Shown: in pieces, positions 1 to 8,790 of the stretch
Layout: every line of letters begins with the position of its first letter
Position numbering within the stretch: the stretch's first letter is position 1
Source: Comamonadaceae bacterium
GTDB lineage: Bacteria > Pseudomonadota > Gammaproteobacteria > Burkholderiales > Burkholderiaceae_C
NCBI GenBank assembly: GCA_947451385.1
Contig: CANFYZ010000011.1
Coordinates: forward strand, 1-57,258
Length of the DNA: 57,258 bases
Reading direction: 5' to 3'
Notes under the pieces: generated by a model
What the model saw: only the letters and a program-made list of their open reading frames with translations
Database searches by the model: none
What the model was told of the DNA's origin: nothing
Translations under genes and position numbers: made by a program

Positions 1-1067
1 CGCCAGCGGCGCAAGGTTTCGGCGTAATCGGGGCCAAATTTCAGTTCATCCTCCACCTGCAAACCGGCGAGTTGGGCTTGCTTGCGGAACTCGCTCGGAC
101 TCGGCAAGCAGCCGCCCGGGAAAATGTACTGCTGAATGAAATCGGTCGATTGGATATAGCGCTCAAACAAGCTGTCGTCGATGACGATGCTTTGAATACA
201 AGCGCGGCCACCGGGTTTGAGCAAGCGCGCAATACTGGCGAAGTAAGTGGGCCAATATTCACGTCCCACGGCTTCGACCATCTCGATGGAGCACACCGCG
301 TCATACGGGCCGTCGTTGATGTCGCGGTAGTCTTGCAAGCGCAAATCTGCCTGGTCTGCGCGCTGCAGGCCTTGCAAGCGCTGCTGCGCAAACGCGAGTT
401 GCTCGGTCGACAAGGTCACGCCGGTGATGTGTGCGCCAAACTCGGTGGTGGCCGCCTCGGCCAGCGCGCCCCAACCGCAACCGATCTCCAGCACCCGGTC
501 GCCCGGCTGAACTTGGGTCATGCGCAGAGCGCGCCGCACTTTGGCGTTTTGCGCCGCTTGCAGGGGGCGGCTCAAGTCGCCTTCAAACCAGGCCGATGAG
601 TAGTTCATCGTACCGTCCAACCACAGGGTGTAAAAGGCATTGCCCAGGTCGTAATGTGCGTGGATATTTTTGCGGCTGTTGCTGCGGTTGTTGCGGTTCA
701 GCAGGTGCTTGATGCGGTACAGCAAACGACCCGCCCAATGACCATAGATCATGTCCTCCATCTCGCGCCGATTGCGTATCAACACGCGCAGCAAATCAGT
801 CACCGACGGGCTGGTCCAGTCGCCGCGCATATAGCCCTCGGCAAAGCCAATGTCACCCGACTTGAGCGCCTCGGCACAAACCGACCATTGGTGCACATGC
901 AACACCGCAAAGGGCGCATCATGGTGACCAAAACGCTGTTCGCTGCCGTCAGGCCAATGCACCGTGAGCGTTCCGTGCTGCAACTTTGACAACAGTTGAA
1001 TGACCCGCTTTGCGGCCAGGGGTCGGGCTTCAGAGCTGAAGGGACGGGTAGAGCTGGTTGAATTCAT
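1..1067 (-). CDS. cfa: Cyclopropane-fatty-acyl-phospholipid synthase family methyltransferase (partial)
   Basis: SAM-dependent methyltransferase of the CFA synthase family, which methylates or methylenates unsaturated acyl chains of membrane phospholipids. The gene starts at ATG 1067 and runs off the left edge, so about 355 codons are visible and the C-terminus is missing. The SAM-binding loop reads VLEIGCGWGALAE in the middle of the protein. Family signatures also seen are NYSSAWFEGD, IEMVEAVG and QQYIFPGG, and the last visible residues ETLRRW match the conserved end region. It is the last visible gene of the run gpx-FAD oxidoreductase-DUF1365-cfa, 50 bases after the DUF1365 stop. In such clusters the enzyme may make a modified fatty acid other than a plain cyclopropane; that is inference. 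Confidence 0.93.
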   Translation of the reverse strand, partial: MNSTSSTRPFSSEARPLAAKRVIQLLSKLQHGTLTVHWPDGSEQRFGHHDAPFAVLHVHQWSVCAEALKSGDIGFAEGYMRGDWTSPSVTDLLRVLIRNRREMEDMIYGHWAGRLLYRIKHLLNRNNRSNSRKNIHAHYDLGNAFYTLWLDGTMNYSSAWFEGDLSRPLQAAQNAKVRRALRMTQVQPGDRVLEIGCGWGALAEAATTEFGAHITGVTLSTEQLAFAQQRLQGLQRADQADLRLQDYRDINDGPYDAVCSIEMVEAVGREYWPTYFASIARLLKPGGRACIQSIVIDDSLFERYIQSTDFIQQYIFPGGCLPSPSEFRKQAQLAGLQVEDELKFGPDYAETLRRW

Positions 1068-1117
1068 AAGGTCAAAAAGTCAAACAAAAAGCAAGAACCA
1101 AAACACAACATGCGCTT

Positions 1118-1909
1118 TCAAGCGCGAGTCACAAAACGCTCGGGCGGCGCGGGCTTGCGCCAAAACGGCACTTTTTTGCGCCACAGCACCCAGGCTTGCC
1201 AATGAATGCGCAACACCACGCCCCACGTCATCAGCGGAAAGCGCCACAACGCCTGGCGCAAAGCCTCACGGGTGGCCGGTTGCAAGGTGCCGCTCCAACT
1301 GGTTTCAATCAAAGGTCCGCCGGCGTCGTCATGGTCGACCCGCGCCACCACGCGCTCTTGGCCTTGGTGCACGGTGCGCATGAAACGGAAACGGTATTGC
1401 CCCTCGACCGCGCAAAACGGCGACACATGGAACACCTTGCTGGCTTGCAAGGTGTGGCCGTAACGTGGCGTGTCCAGCAAATAGCAATGCCGCTCGCCAA
1501 ACGTGTTGTGCACCTCGGCCACGATGGCCGCCAAATTGCCGTTGGCCTGATGGCAGTACCAAAAGCTCACCGGCTTGAAGGTGTAGCCCCAGACACGCGG
1601 AAAGGTTTGCAACCAAATTTCGCCATCGGCGTGCGCCACGCCTTCTTGTTGCAGCAATTCAGTGATCCAGCCGAGTGCGCCTCCGTGCACAGGGCTGCGG
1701 CCATCACCGTGGTCGGCATCGTAAAAAGACAGCGGCGCGGGGCGGTTCATGGCCAGGTCGGCCTTGGCTGTTGAAACGACCCCCGCGGCTTGCAAACGGC
1801 GCATCGGCAGCATCAAAAAATAAGTCGGGTAGGCAAACAGATGGCGAACTGGGCGCAAACGGGTATGGCGCACCGTGCCCAAGCCCAAGAGTGCGCCGCC
1901 CGTGTTCAT
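1118..1909 (-). CDS. DUF1365 family protein
   Basis: A 263-residue protein of the DUF1365 family, recognisable from the N-terminal LGLGTVRHTRLRPVRHLF region and the later PVSFWYCH and EVHNTFGERH motifs. The biochemical function of DUF1365 is not settled. The family recurs beside an FAD amine-oxidase-like protein and a CFA-synthase-like methyltransferase, which points to acyl chain or membrane lipid chemistry. The start ATG at 1909 overlaps the stop of the upstream FAD gene (ATGA, 1906-1909), so the two are translationally coupled. No signal peptide is evident. Confidence 0.9.
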   Translation of the reverse strand: MNTGGALLGLGTVRHTRLRPVRHLFAYPTYFLMLPMRRLQAAGVVSTAKADLAMNRPAPLSFYDADHGDGRSPVHGGALGWITELLQQEGVAHADGEIWLQTFPRVWGYTFKPVSFWYCHQANGNLAAIVAEVHNTFGERHCYLLDTPRYGHTLQASKVFHVSPFCAVEGQYRFRFMRTVHQGQERVVARVDHDDAGGPLIETSWSGTLQPATREALRQALWRFPLMTWGVVLRIHWQAWVLWRKKVPFWRKPAPPERFVTRA

Positions 1910-3246
1910 GTTTCGCTTTGGTAAAGAGCGGCTTGTGCGCCTGGGCCCTGCGCGATGCGCGTGAGCAGGGCGCGCGCCACCGACAGACCGGCTTTGAGGC
2001 CGTCTTCATGAAAGCCGTAGCCCATCCAGGCCCCCGCAAACCAGGTGTGGTGCTCACCCTGCAACTGCGGCACGCGTTTTTGTGCCGCGATGGCGGCCAA
2101 ATCAAACACCGGATGCGCGTAGTCGTACTGCCCCAAGATCTGCTCAGGTGCAATCGGGCTGACAGGGTTCAAGGAGACCACCACCGGTTGCTCGAAAGGC
2201 AAAGGCTGCAAACGGTTCAGCAGGTAGTGCAAGCACACACGGGTGGACTCTTGCTCCACGCTGACCGCACGCTCGTAATTCCAGGCCGCCCAGGCTTTGG
2301 GGCGCGAAGGCAGCACACGGGCGTCGGTATGCAACACCGCCAAGTTGGCTTGGTAACGAATCGCGCTCAACACTTCGCGCTCGGCGACACTGGCGTCGCG
2401 CAGCATGCCCAGCGCTTGGTCGGAATGGCTGCAAATCACCACCTCGTCAAAGCGCTCGACCTGACCGTCGGTGACCACGCGCACGCCTTGTGCATCACGC
2501 TCGATCAAGCGCACCGGCGTGTTCAAGCGCTTGTCAGCCACCTTGGCCACGATTTTGTCCACATAGTGGCGCGCCCCACCTTGCACCGTGAACCAGCGTG
2601 GCCGGTTGGTCACTTGAATCAAGCCATGGTTGTGACAAAAGCGAATCATGGTGGCCACGGGAAAGCGCAGCATCTGGTCGGTCGGGCAACTCCAAATGCA
2701 GCCCAGCATGGGCAAGAAATACCAGTCTCTGAACTCGGCGCTGAAGCGGTTGGCCAGCAAAAAATCAGACAGCGCTTGGTTCATTTCCGCATCTAAATTG
2801 GCACTGGCAATGCGGGTGCACAAGGCGTTAAAGCGCAGCACATCGGCCAGCATTTTCAAAAAGCGCGGCCGCAGTAAATTACTGCGCTGTGCAAACACGG
2901 TGTCCAGGTTCGAGCCGCTCCACTCGAGCGCCTGGCCGTTCAAGGCCCCTGGCACCTTGACCGAAAACGACATGTCCGAGGCCGCGGTTTGCACACCGAG
3001 TTGCCCAAACAAGTTAATCAAATTGGGATAGGTGCGTTCATTGAACACCAAAAACCCAGTGTCCACGCCGTGCGTGACCGGGCCTTGCGGCGTGGGCAGG
3101 GTCACGTCCACGGTGTGGGTGTGACCGCCAAAATAATCCCCTGCTTCATACAGCGTGATGTCGGCCAGGCCGTGCAAGGTGTGGGCCACAGCCAAGCCCG
3201 AGATGCCCGAACCGACGATGGCAATTCTGCGCAGGCCCATGCTCAT
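1906..3246 (-). CDS. FAD-dependent amine-oxidase-like oxidoreductase
   Basis: A 446-residue flavoprotein. The N-terminal dinucleotide-binding motif GSGISGLAVA is followed by an acidic residue ending the second strand (LYEAGDYFGGHTH), the usual pattern of amine-oxidase/phytoene-desaturase-like FAD proteins. The C-terminal FAD motif includes WFAGAWMGYGFHEDGL. Its substrate cannot be read from sequence. Linkage to DUF1365 and a CFA-type methyltransferase suggests it oxidises or desaturates a fatty acyl chain. It is ATGA-coupled to the glutathione peroxidase upstream (3243-3246) and to DUF1365 downstream. An alternative start is the ATG two codons later. Confidence 0.88.
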   Translation of the reverse strand: MSMGLRRIAIVGSGISGLAVAHTLHGLADITLYEAGDYFGGHTHTVDVTLPTPQGPVTHGVDTGFLVFNERTYPNLINLFGQLGVQTAASDMSFSVKVPGALNGQALEWSGSNLDTVFAQRSNLLRPRFLKMLADVLRFNALCTRIASANLDAEMNQALSDFLLANRFSAEFRDWYFLPMLGCIWSCPTDQMLRFPVATMIRFCHNHGLIQVTNRPRWFTVQGGARHYVDKIVAKVADKRLNTPVRLIERDAQGVRVVTDGQVERFDEVVICSHSDQALGMLRDASVAEREVLSAIRYQANLAVLHTDARVLPSRPKAWAAWNYERAVSVEQESTRVCLHYLLNRLQPLPFEQPVVVSLNPVSPIAPEQILGQYDYAHPVFDLAAIAAQKRVPQLQGEHHTWFAGAWMGYGFHEDGLKAGLSVARALLTRIAQGPGAQAALYQSET

Positions 3247-3836
3247 TTCACCGCCAAGCTTTTTTCTATCGCGCTGACCACGCTGCGGTTGCTCGGGTTG
3301 GTCATGCTGCCAAAGGTGTCCACCACTTTGCCGTCGCGGCCAATCAGGTATTTGAAGAAATTCCAGCTGGGTTTTTTGCCCGTCAAATCGGCCAGTTGCT
3401 TGTAAAACGGCGCGGCCTCAGGCCCGGTGACGACGGTCTTGGTGAACATCGGAAACTTCACGCCAAAGGTGTTCTCGCAAAAATCAGCGATCTCTTTGTT
3501 GCTGGCCTTTTCTTGCGCAAAGTCGTTGGACGGAAAGCCCAACACCACCAAGCCCTGGTTGGCGTATTTGGCATGCAAGGCCTCCAAATCTTTGTACTGG
3601 GGCGTGAAGCCGCAGTAACTGGCGGTGTTGACCACCAGCAGCACCTTGCCGCTGTACTGGCACAGCGACTGCGGCTTTTCATCTTGCAGCCGCAGCAGGT
3701 TCTGCTGCAACAAGGCCGGGCAGGCCGATGCCTTGCCCGCAGGCTCAGTCGCCCAAGCGGCCCCCGCCACACCCAGGCAGCACAAGAGCAGCGCCAGCAT
3801 TTTGAATACCGATCGAATGGCCGCAGCATAGGTCAT
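3243..3836 (-). CDS. Glutathione peroxidase family protein, probably exported
   Basis: Thiol peroxidase of the glutathione peroxidase family, 197 residues. It carries the catalytic-Cys motif ASYCGFTPQY, the FPSNDF motif and the WNFFKYL motif with the conserved Trp. The enzyme reduces H2O2 or lipid hydroperoxides; bacterial members often use thioredoxin rather than glutathione. The N-terminus has a hydrophobic segment ending in AWA, typical of a signal peptide, so a periplasmic location is likely. ATG 3836 is chosen because GGGAG lies six bases upstream; an upstream TTG in frame is less convincing. It is the first gene of the lipid-modification operon and overlaps the FAD gene by ATGA. Confidence 0.9.
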   Translation of the reverse strand: MTYAAAIRSVFKMLALLLCCLGVAGAAWATEPAGKASACPALLQQNLLRLQDEKPQSLCQYSGKVLLVVNTASYCGFTPQYKDLEALHAKYANQGLVVLGFPSNDFAQEKASNKEIADFCENTFGVKFPMFTKTVVTGPEAAPFYKQLADLTGKKPSWNFFKYLIGRDGKVVDTFGSMTNPSNRSVVSAIEKSLAVK

Positions 3837-3972
3837 GTGAACTCCCAATTCTAATTTGTGACTGATGAGTTTAGATTATTTTTCACCCCTTGTCACGCTG
3901 GGGCCGCAAACCGCGGCGAACCTGCGCTTTTCTGGCTGGCGGTCTGCAGTTGCACGGCACAATCGCAGCACC

Positions 3973-4830
3973 ATGCCCCTGCCCCGCCGCCGCCGCGATG
4001 ACTTTGAAGAAGATCGGCTCTACGCCTACCCGCAGCATCTGCGCGAGGCGATCGAAGATGCGCCGACTGGCGCAGGCGTGTATGTATTTCATGGCCAAGA
4101 AGGCGATTTGCCCTTGTACATCGGCAAAAGCGTGAACATCCGCGCGCGCCTGCTCTCGCATTTGCGCACCCCCGACGAAGCGCGCATGCTGCGCCAAACC
4201 CAGCGCATCAGCCACATCCGCACCGCCGGCGAGATCGGCGCGCTGCTGCTGGAGGCGCAAATGATCAAGGCGCAGCACCCACTGTTCAACCAGAAGCTGC
4301 GCCGCAACAAGCAGCTGTGCAGCCTGCAAATAAAGCAAGGTGTGCCCGAGGTGGTGTATTCCAAGGACATCGACTTCGCCAGCGCGCCCGACCTGTACGG
4401 CTTGTTTGCCAGCCGCCACGCCGCGCTGGATGCGCTGCGCGGCATCGCCGACCAACAACGGCTGTGCTACGCGCCACTCGGGCTGGAAAAACTGCCCCCC
4501 GGCAAAGCCTGTTTTCGCGCCGCCATCCGCCAATGCGCGGGCGTGTGCCGGGGCGATGAAACCCCGCAAGCCCACAACGAACGCCTGTTCACCAGCCTGC
4601 TGGCCCTGCGGGTGGAATGCTGGCCCTACGGCGGCGCCATGGGCTTGGTGGAGCGTGACGGTGAGCTGACACAAATCCACGTGGTCAACCACTGGTGCTA
4701 TTTGGGCAGCGCCACCACCCGGGAGGAAGCGCGCCAACTCTCCACCGTGGCGGCAGGCTTTGATGCCGACGGCTACAAAATCTTGTGCCGCCCGGTGCTG
4801 ACCCACAGCGTGGAGCTCATGCCTTTATGA
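3973..4830 (+). CDS. cho: GIY-YIG endonuclease, UvrC/Cho-like
   Basis: A 285-residue protein with an N-terminal GIY-YIG nuclease domain (GVYVFHG...LYIGKSVNIRARLLSHL) and a C-terminal region carrying CFRAAIRQCAGVC. This is the layout of the Cho excinuclease, a UvrC homologue that makes the 3' incision in nucleotide excision repair with UvrAB. An earlier in-frame ATG at 3865 would add 36 residues, but that segment looks non-conserved and AT-rich like a promoter, so ATG 3973 is preferred. Neither start has a strong ribosome binding site. The stop overlaps the start of the M15 peptidase (ATGA at 4827-4830). Confidence 0.85.
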   Translation: MPLPRRRRDDFEEDRLYAYPQHLREAIEDAPTGAGVYVFHGQEGDLPLYIGKSVNIRARLLSHLRTPDEARMLRQTQRISHIRTAGEIGALLLEAQMIKAQHPLFNQKLRRNKQLCSLQIKQGVPEVVYSKDIDFASAPDLYGLFASRHAALDALRGIADQQRLCYAPLGLEKLPPGKACFRAAIRQCAGVCRGDETPQAHNERLFTSLLALRVECWPYGGAMGLVERDGELTQIHVVNHWCYLGSATTREEARQLSTVAAGFDADGYKILCRPVLTHSVELMPL

Positions 4831-5651
4831 GTCACAACCTACGCCGAGGTATCGCCCTCGCGGTCGGGCTGCTGTGCGGCATGACCAGCGCCCCTGCCCA
4901 TGATGGCCATGCAAATGCCCATGCACCCACCCTGAGCGGGCCCGAATGTCTGCGCCGCGCGTACCCCGAGTTCTGGGCCCCTGACACAGAGGCTTTGGTG
5001 AGTCGCAGCGGACAGCGCTTTGAATTTGACGAACACAAAGACCACTTGCAGCGCACCGACTTGCTGAACCAAGCGGACCTGAAAAGCCAGATGGCCCAGC
5101 CCTACACCCCAGGCTTTGCCGGCCCGCCACCGGGGCGCGACCACGACCCGGGCCGCTTGCGCGCCCAGCCCTTTTTCACGGCGCTGTATGGCGCCACACC
5201 CGCCGAGGTGCAGCGCCACCTGGTGACCGTGCCCTGGGCGCCCAACGGCCGCACGCTGCCCTTCACCCGGCTGAACGGTGCGGCCCAAGCCCTGGAGCGG
5301 GTGGGCCGCGCGCTGGCCCAAGAGGCCCGCACCGCCGACTATGTGCGCCGCCCCGCGGGCAGCGTGCTGTGGCGGCGCATTGCGGGCACGCCGCGCCTGA
5401 GCGTCCATGCCTTTGGCGCGGCGGTGGACTTCACGCTGCCGCACGGCCTGGGGCGCTACTGGCAATGGAGCGGCTGCACCGAAGCAGGCGCTTGCCCCTA
5501 CCCCACCGCTGTGCGGCAAGACCCGACGCTGCAGCGCGTGGTGGCGGCGTTTGAACAAGAGGGTTTTATCTGGGGCGGCCAGTGGGCGCACTTTGACACG
5601 GTGCACTTTGAATACCGGCCCGAGCTGGTCGGGCCGGCGTGTACACGCTGA
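4827..5651 (+). CDS. M15 family D-Ala/L-Ala peptidase-like protein, exported
   Basis: A 274-residue secreted peptidase. The zinc-site motifs of the M15 family are visible: SVHAFGAAVD (SxHxxGxAxD) and the C-terminal WAHFDTVHFEYRPEL with the HFE metal/catalytic triad region. M15 enzymes cleave peptidoglycan stem peptides or D-Ala-D-Ala ends in the periplasm. The N-terminus MSHNLRRGIALAVGLLCGMTSAPA is a signal peptide. ATG 4827 is chosen for its overlap with the cho stop and for the signal peptide; an earlier in-frame start inside cho is unlikely. The exact bond cleaved is not determinable here. Confidence 0.85.
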   Translation: MSHNLRRGIALAVGLLCGMTSAPAHDGHANAHAPTLSGPECLRRAYPEFWAPDTEALVSRSGQRFEFDEHKDHLQRTDLLNQADLKSQMAQPYTPGFAGPPPGRDHDPGRLRAQPFFTALYGATPAEVQRHLVTVPWAPNGRTLPFTRLNGAAQALERVGRALAQEARTADYVRRPAGSVLWRRIAGTPRLSVHAFGAAVDFTLPHGLGRYWQWSGCTEAGACPYPTAVRQDPTLQRVVAAFEQEGFIWGGQWAHFDTVHFEYRPELVGPACTR

Positions 5652-5679
5652 ACACGCTGACCGGCGCCAGCCGTGTTCA
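5649..5679. terminator. Hairpin between convergent stop codons
   Basis: Perfect 8-base inverted repeat TGAACACG / CGTGTTCA with a shorter inner CTG/CAG pairing. The plus-strand TGA of the M15 gene (5649-5651) and the minus-strand TGA of the RND gene (5677-5679) sit at the two ends of the stem. There is no long T run on either side, so intrinsic termination is uncertain. Confidence 0.45.
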
Positions 5680-8600
5680 ATGCTTTTGCAAACGCCCGAT
5701 CTTTTGGGCCACCCGCCCCGCCCATAGCCCCAGATCGTCCAGGTAGGTAAAGACCACCGGGATCACCAACAGGCTGAGCACGGTGCTGGTGATCAGGCCG
5801 CCGATCACCGCGATCGCCATCGGCGCGCGAAAGCTGGTGTCGGCACTGCCCCAACCCACGGCAATGGGCAACATGCCCGCGCCCATGGCGATGGTGGTCA
5901 TGACGATGGGGCGCGCGCGTTTGTGGCAGGCGTCCATCAGGGCGTCCCAGCGGTTCATGCCGGGTACGGCAGGCTGGCCGTCATGCGCAGGGCGACCGCG
6001 CCGCGCTTCAATCGCGTACTCCACCAGCAAGATGGAGTTTTTGGTGGCAATGCCCATCAGCATGATCAAGCCGATCAATGACGGCATGGAGAAACTCTTT
6101 TGCGCCAGCAGCAGGCCGACAAACGCCCCGCCCAGCGACAACGGCAGCGCCGCCAAAATCGTGACCGGGTGCAAGAAGCCCTTGAACAGCAGCACCAGCA
6201 CGATGTAGATGCACAGCACGCCGATCATCATGGCCAGGCCAAAGCTGGCAAAGAGTTCGCCCATGACTTCGGCATCACCCACCTCGACCACGCGCACCCC
6301 CGGCGGCAGGCTTTGCAACGAGGGCAGTTGCTGCACCGCTTGCGTCACGTCGCCCAGCGGCATGCCCGAGAGCTCGATCTCAAAGTTGATGTTGCGCTGG
6401 CGGTCGTAGCGGTCGATCACCGCCGGGCCACCGGCCACCTCCACGCTGGCCACTTGCGACAGCATGACCGGGCCTCGGCTGCCGGGCACCATCAGGCGCT
6501 CGAGCACGCTCAGGTCTTTGCGCGCATCGGCCTCGAGCTTGACGACGATGGGCACCTGGCGCTGCGACAAATTGAGCTTGGGCAAGGCCGCGTCGTAGTC
6601 GCCCAAGGTGGCCACGCGCAGCGTGTCGCTGATGGCCGCGCTGGTCACGCCCAAATCGGCGGCCTTGGCAAAGTCGGGGCGCACCGCGATCTCAGGCCGC
6701 ACCATGCTGGCGGTCGATGCAATCGAGCCCAGGCCTTGGATGGTGCGCAGGTCTCGCTCCACCGCCATGGCCGTGCTTTGCAAGGCCAGCGGGTCTTCGC
6801 CGGTCAAGACCAAAATGTATTTCTCGCCCGAGCCGCCTAGGCCGACCTTGGTGCGCACACCGGGCAAGGGCTGCAACGCGGTGCGTATGCGGTCTTCAAT
6901 CACCTGCTTGCGGGGGCGTGTACCGCGCTCGCTGAGCTGAATGGTGAGTGTGGCTTTGCGCACCTCGGCCGCGCCGCCACCGGCAAACGGGTCGGTGCCC
7001 GCACTGCCGCCACCGATGGTGGTGTAAATACTTTTCACATCACTCACTTGCATCAGCAACTGGCGCGCTTGTTCCGCGCTGGCCTGGGTTTGGGTCAGCG
7101 TCGCCCCCGGCGGCAGCTCCACATAGACCTGGGTTTGCGAGTTGTCGTCTGGCGGAATAAAGCCCTTGGGTAACAACGGCACCAGCATGATGGAGCCGAC
7201 AAAAAACAAGGTCGCCAAAAGCATGGTCACCCAGCGGTGCCGGGTGCACCTGGCCACCCAGCCCATGTAACGGGTGAGCCAGCGCGGCTCGTGCGCGGCG
7301 CTGACGATGGGCTTCATGAGGTAGGCCGCCATCATGGGCGTGAGCACACGCGCCACCACCAAAGAGGCAAACACCGCGAGTGACGCGGTCCAGCCAAACT
7401 GTTTGAAAAACTTGCCCGGGATGCCCGACATGAACGCGGTGGGCAAAAACACCGCGATCAAGGTGAAGGTGGTGGCGATCACGGCCAGGCCAATTTCGTC
7501 GGCCGCTTCCATGGCGGCCTGGTAAGGCGTTTTGCCCATGCGCAAGTGGCGCACGATGTTTTCCACTTCGACAATCGCGTCGTCCACCAAGATGCCAATC
7601 ACCAGCGACAGCGCCAAGAGCGTGACCACGTTGATGGAAAAGCCCAGATACGCCATGCCAATGAAGGCCGGAATCACCGACAACGGCAGCGCCACCGCCG
7701 AGACGAAGGTGGCGCGAAAGTCGCGCAAAAACAGCCACACCACCAGCACCGCCAAAATCGCGCCTTCGTACAGCAGGTGCAAGGAGCCGGTGTATTCCTC
7801 CTCCACCGGGGTGACAAAGTCAAAGGCCTCGGTGATTTCAATGTCGGGATTTTTCAGCCGGAACTCGGCCAGGGCCTGGCGCACCAATCGGCCCACCGCC
7901 ACTTCGCTCTCGCCTCGGCTGCGCACCACCTCAAAGCCCACCACCGCTTGGCCGTTCAGGCTGGCGGCCGAGCGCAGCTCGGCCAGGGTGTCGGTCACGG
8001 TGGCGATCTGGTCCAGGCGCACCCGGCCCGCGCGGGCTGTGGCCAGCTCGATCTGCCCCACCTCTTGCGCGGTTTTCACGGTGGCCAAAGTCCGCACGGG
8101 TTGTTCGCCCAGCCCCAAGTCCATGCGCCCGCCCGAGCCTTCTTGCTGCACCTGTTTGAGTTGGCGCGACACCTCCGACGCGGTGATGCCCAGCGCTTGC
8201 AAGCGGTTCACATCGAGCGCAATGCGCACCTCGCGCGTCACGCCGCCCACGCGGTTGACTGCGCCCACGCCGCGCAGCGACAAGAGCTTGCGGGTGATGT
8301 CGTTGTCCACCAACCAGGACAGGGCTTCTTCGTCCATCCGGCTGGAGCGCACGGTGTAGGCCAGCACCGGGGTGCCGGCCAAATTGATTTTTTGCACGAT
8401 CGGGTCGCGCAAATCGCTGGGCAGATCGGCGCGCACGCCTTGGATGGCCGAACGCACATCGTCCACCGCCTCTTGCACCGGCTTTTCCATGCGGAACTCG
8501 GCGGTGATGGACACCGCGCCGTCTTGCACCTTGGTGGTGATGTGTTTCAGACCCTGCAACGGGGCCAGCGCGTTTTCGAGCTTGCGCGCGACATCGGTTT

Positions 8601-8781
8601 CTAGCTGCGACGGGGCGGCACCGGGCAAGCTGGCGGTGACGGTAATGGTGGGCAGGTCCAGGTCCGGAAAGTTCTGCACTTTCATGGCACCAAAGGCGAT
8701 GAAGCCCGCCACCGTCAGCAGCACAAACAGCATGACCGCCGGGATCGGATTGCGGATCGACCAAGAAGAAACGTTCAGCAT
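5677..8781 (-). CDS. RND family efflux transporter permease (HAE1-like)
   Basis: A 1034-residue inner-membrane pump of the resistance-nodulation-division family, which exports drugs or other small compounds using the proton gradient. It begins with the typical MLNVSSWSIRNPIPAVMLF first helix and contains the TM4 proton-relay motif GILVDDAIVEVENIVRH, with the paired Asp residues. The length is standard for AcrB-like pumps. It follows the adaptor gene by 9 bases. No outer-membrane factor gene lies next to it, so it probably shares a TolC-like channel encoded elsewhere. Substrate cannot be assigned. Confidence 0.95.
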   Translation of the reverse strand: MLNVSSWSIRNPIPAVMLFVLLTVAGFIAFGAMKVQNFPDLDLPTITVTASLPGAAPSQLETDVARKLENALAPLQGLKHITTKVQDGAVSITAEFRMEKPVQEAVDDVRSAIQGVRADLPSDLRDPIVQKINLAGTPVLAYTVRSSRMDEEALSWLVDNDITRKLLSLRGVGAVNRVGGVTREVRIALDVNRLQALGITASEVSRQLKQVQQEGSGGRMDLGLGEQPVRTLATVKTAQEVGQIELATARAGRVRLDQIATVTDTLAELRSAASLNGQAVVGFEVVRSRGESEVAVGRLVRQALAEFRLKNPDIEITEAFDFVTPVEEEYTGSLHLLYEGAILAVLVVWLFLRDFRATFVSAVALPLSVIPAFIGMAYLGFSINVVTLLALSLVIGILVDDAIVEVENIVRHLRMGKTPYQAAMEAADEIGLAVIATTFTLIAVFLPTAFMSGIPGKFFKQFGWTASLAVFASLVVARVLTPMMAAYLMKPIVSAAHEPRWLTRYMGWVARCTRHRWVTMLLATLFFVGSIMLVPLLPKGFIPPDDNSQTQVYVELPPGATLTQTQASAEQARQLLMQVSDVKSIYTTIGGGSAGTDPFAGGGAAEVRKATLTIQLSERGTRPRKQVIEDRIRTALQPLPGVRTKVGLGGSGEKYILVLTGEDPLALQSTAMAVERDLRTIQGLGSIASTASMVRPEIAVRPDFAKAADLGVTSAAISDTLRVATLGDYDAALPKLNLSQRQVPIVVKLEADARKDLSVLERLMVPGSRGPVMLSQVASVEVAGGPAVIDRYDRQRNINFEIELSGMPLGDVTQAVQQLPSLQSLPPGVRVVEVGDAEVMGELFASFGLAMMIGVLCIYIVLVLLFKGFLHPVTILAALPLSLGGAFVGLLLAQKSFSMPSLIGLIMLMGIATKNSILLVEYAIEARRGRPAHDGQPAVPGMNRWDALMDACHKRARPIVMTTIAMGAGMLPIAVGWGSADTSFRAPMAIAVIGGLITSTVLSLLVIPVVFTYLDDLGLWAGRVAQKIGRLQKH

Positions 8782-8790
8782 GGGCGTCTC

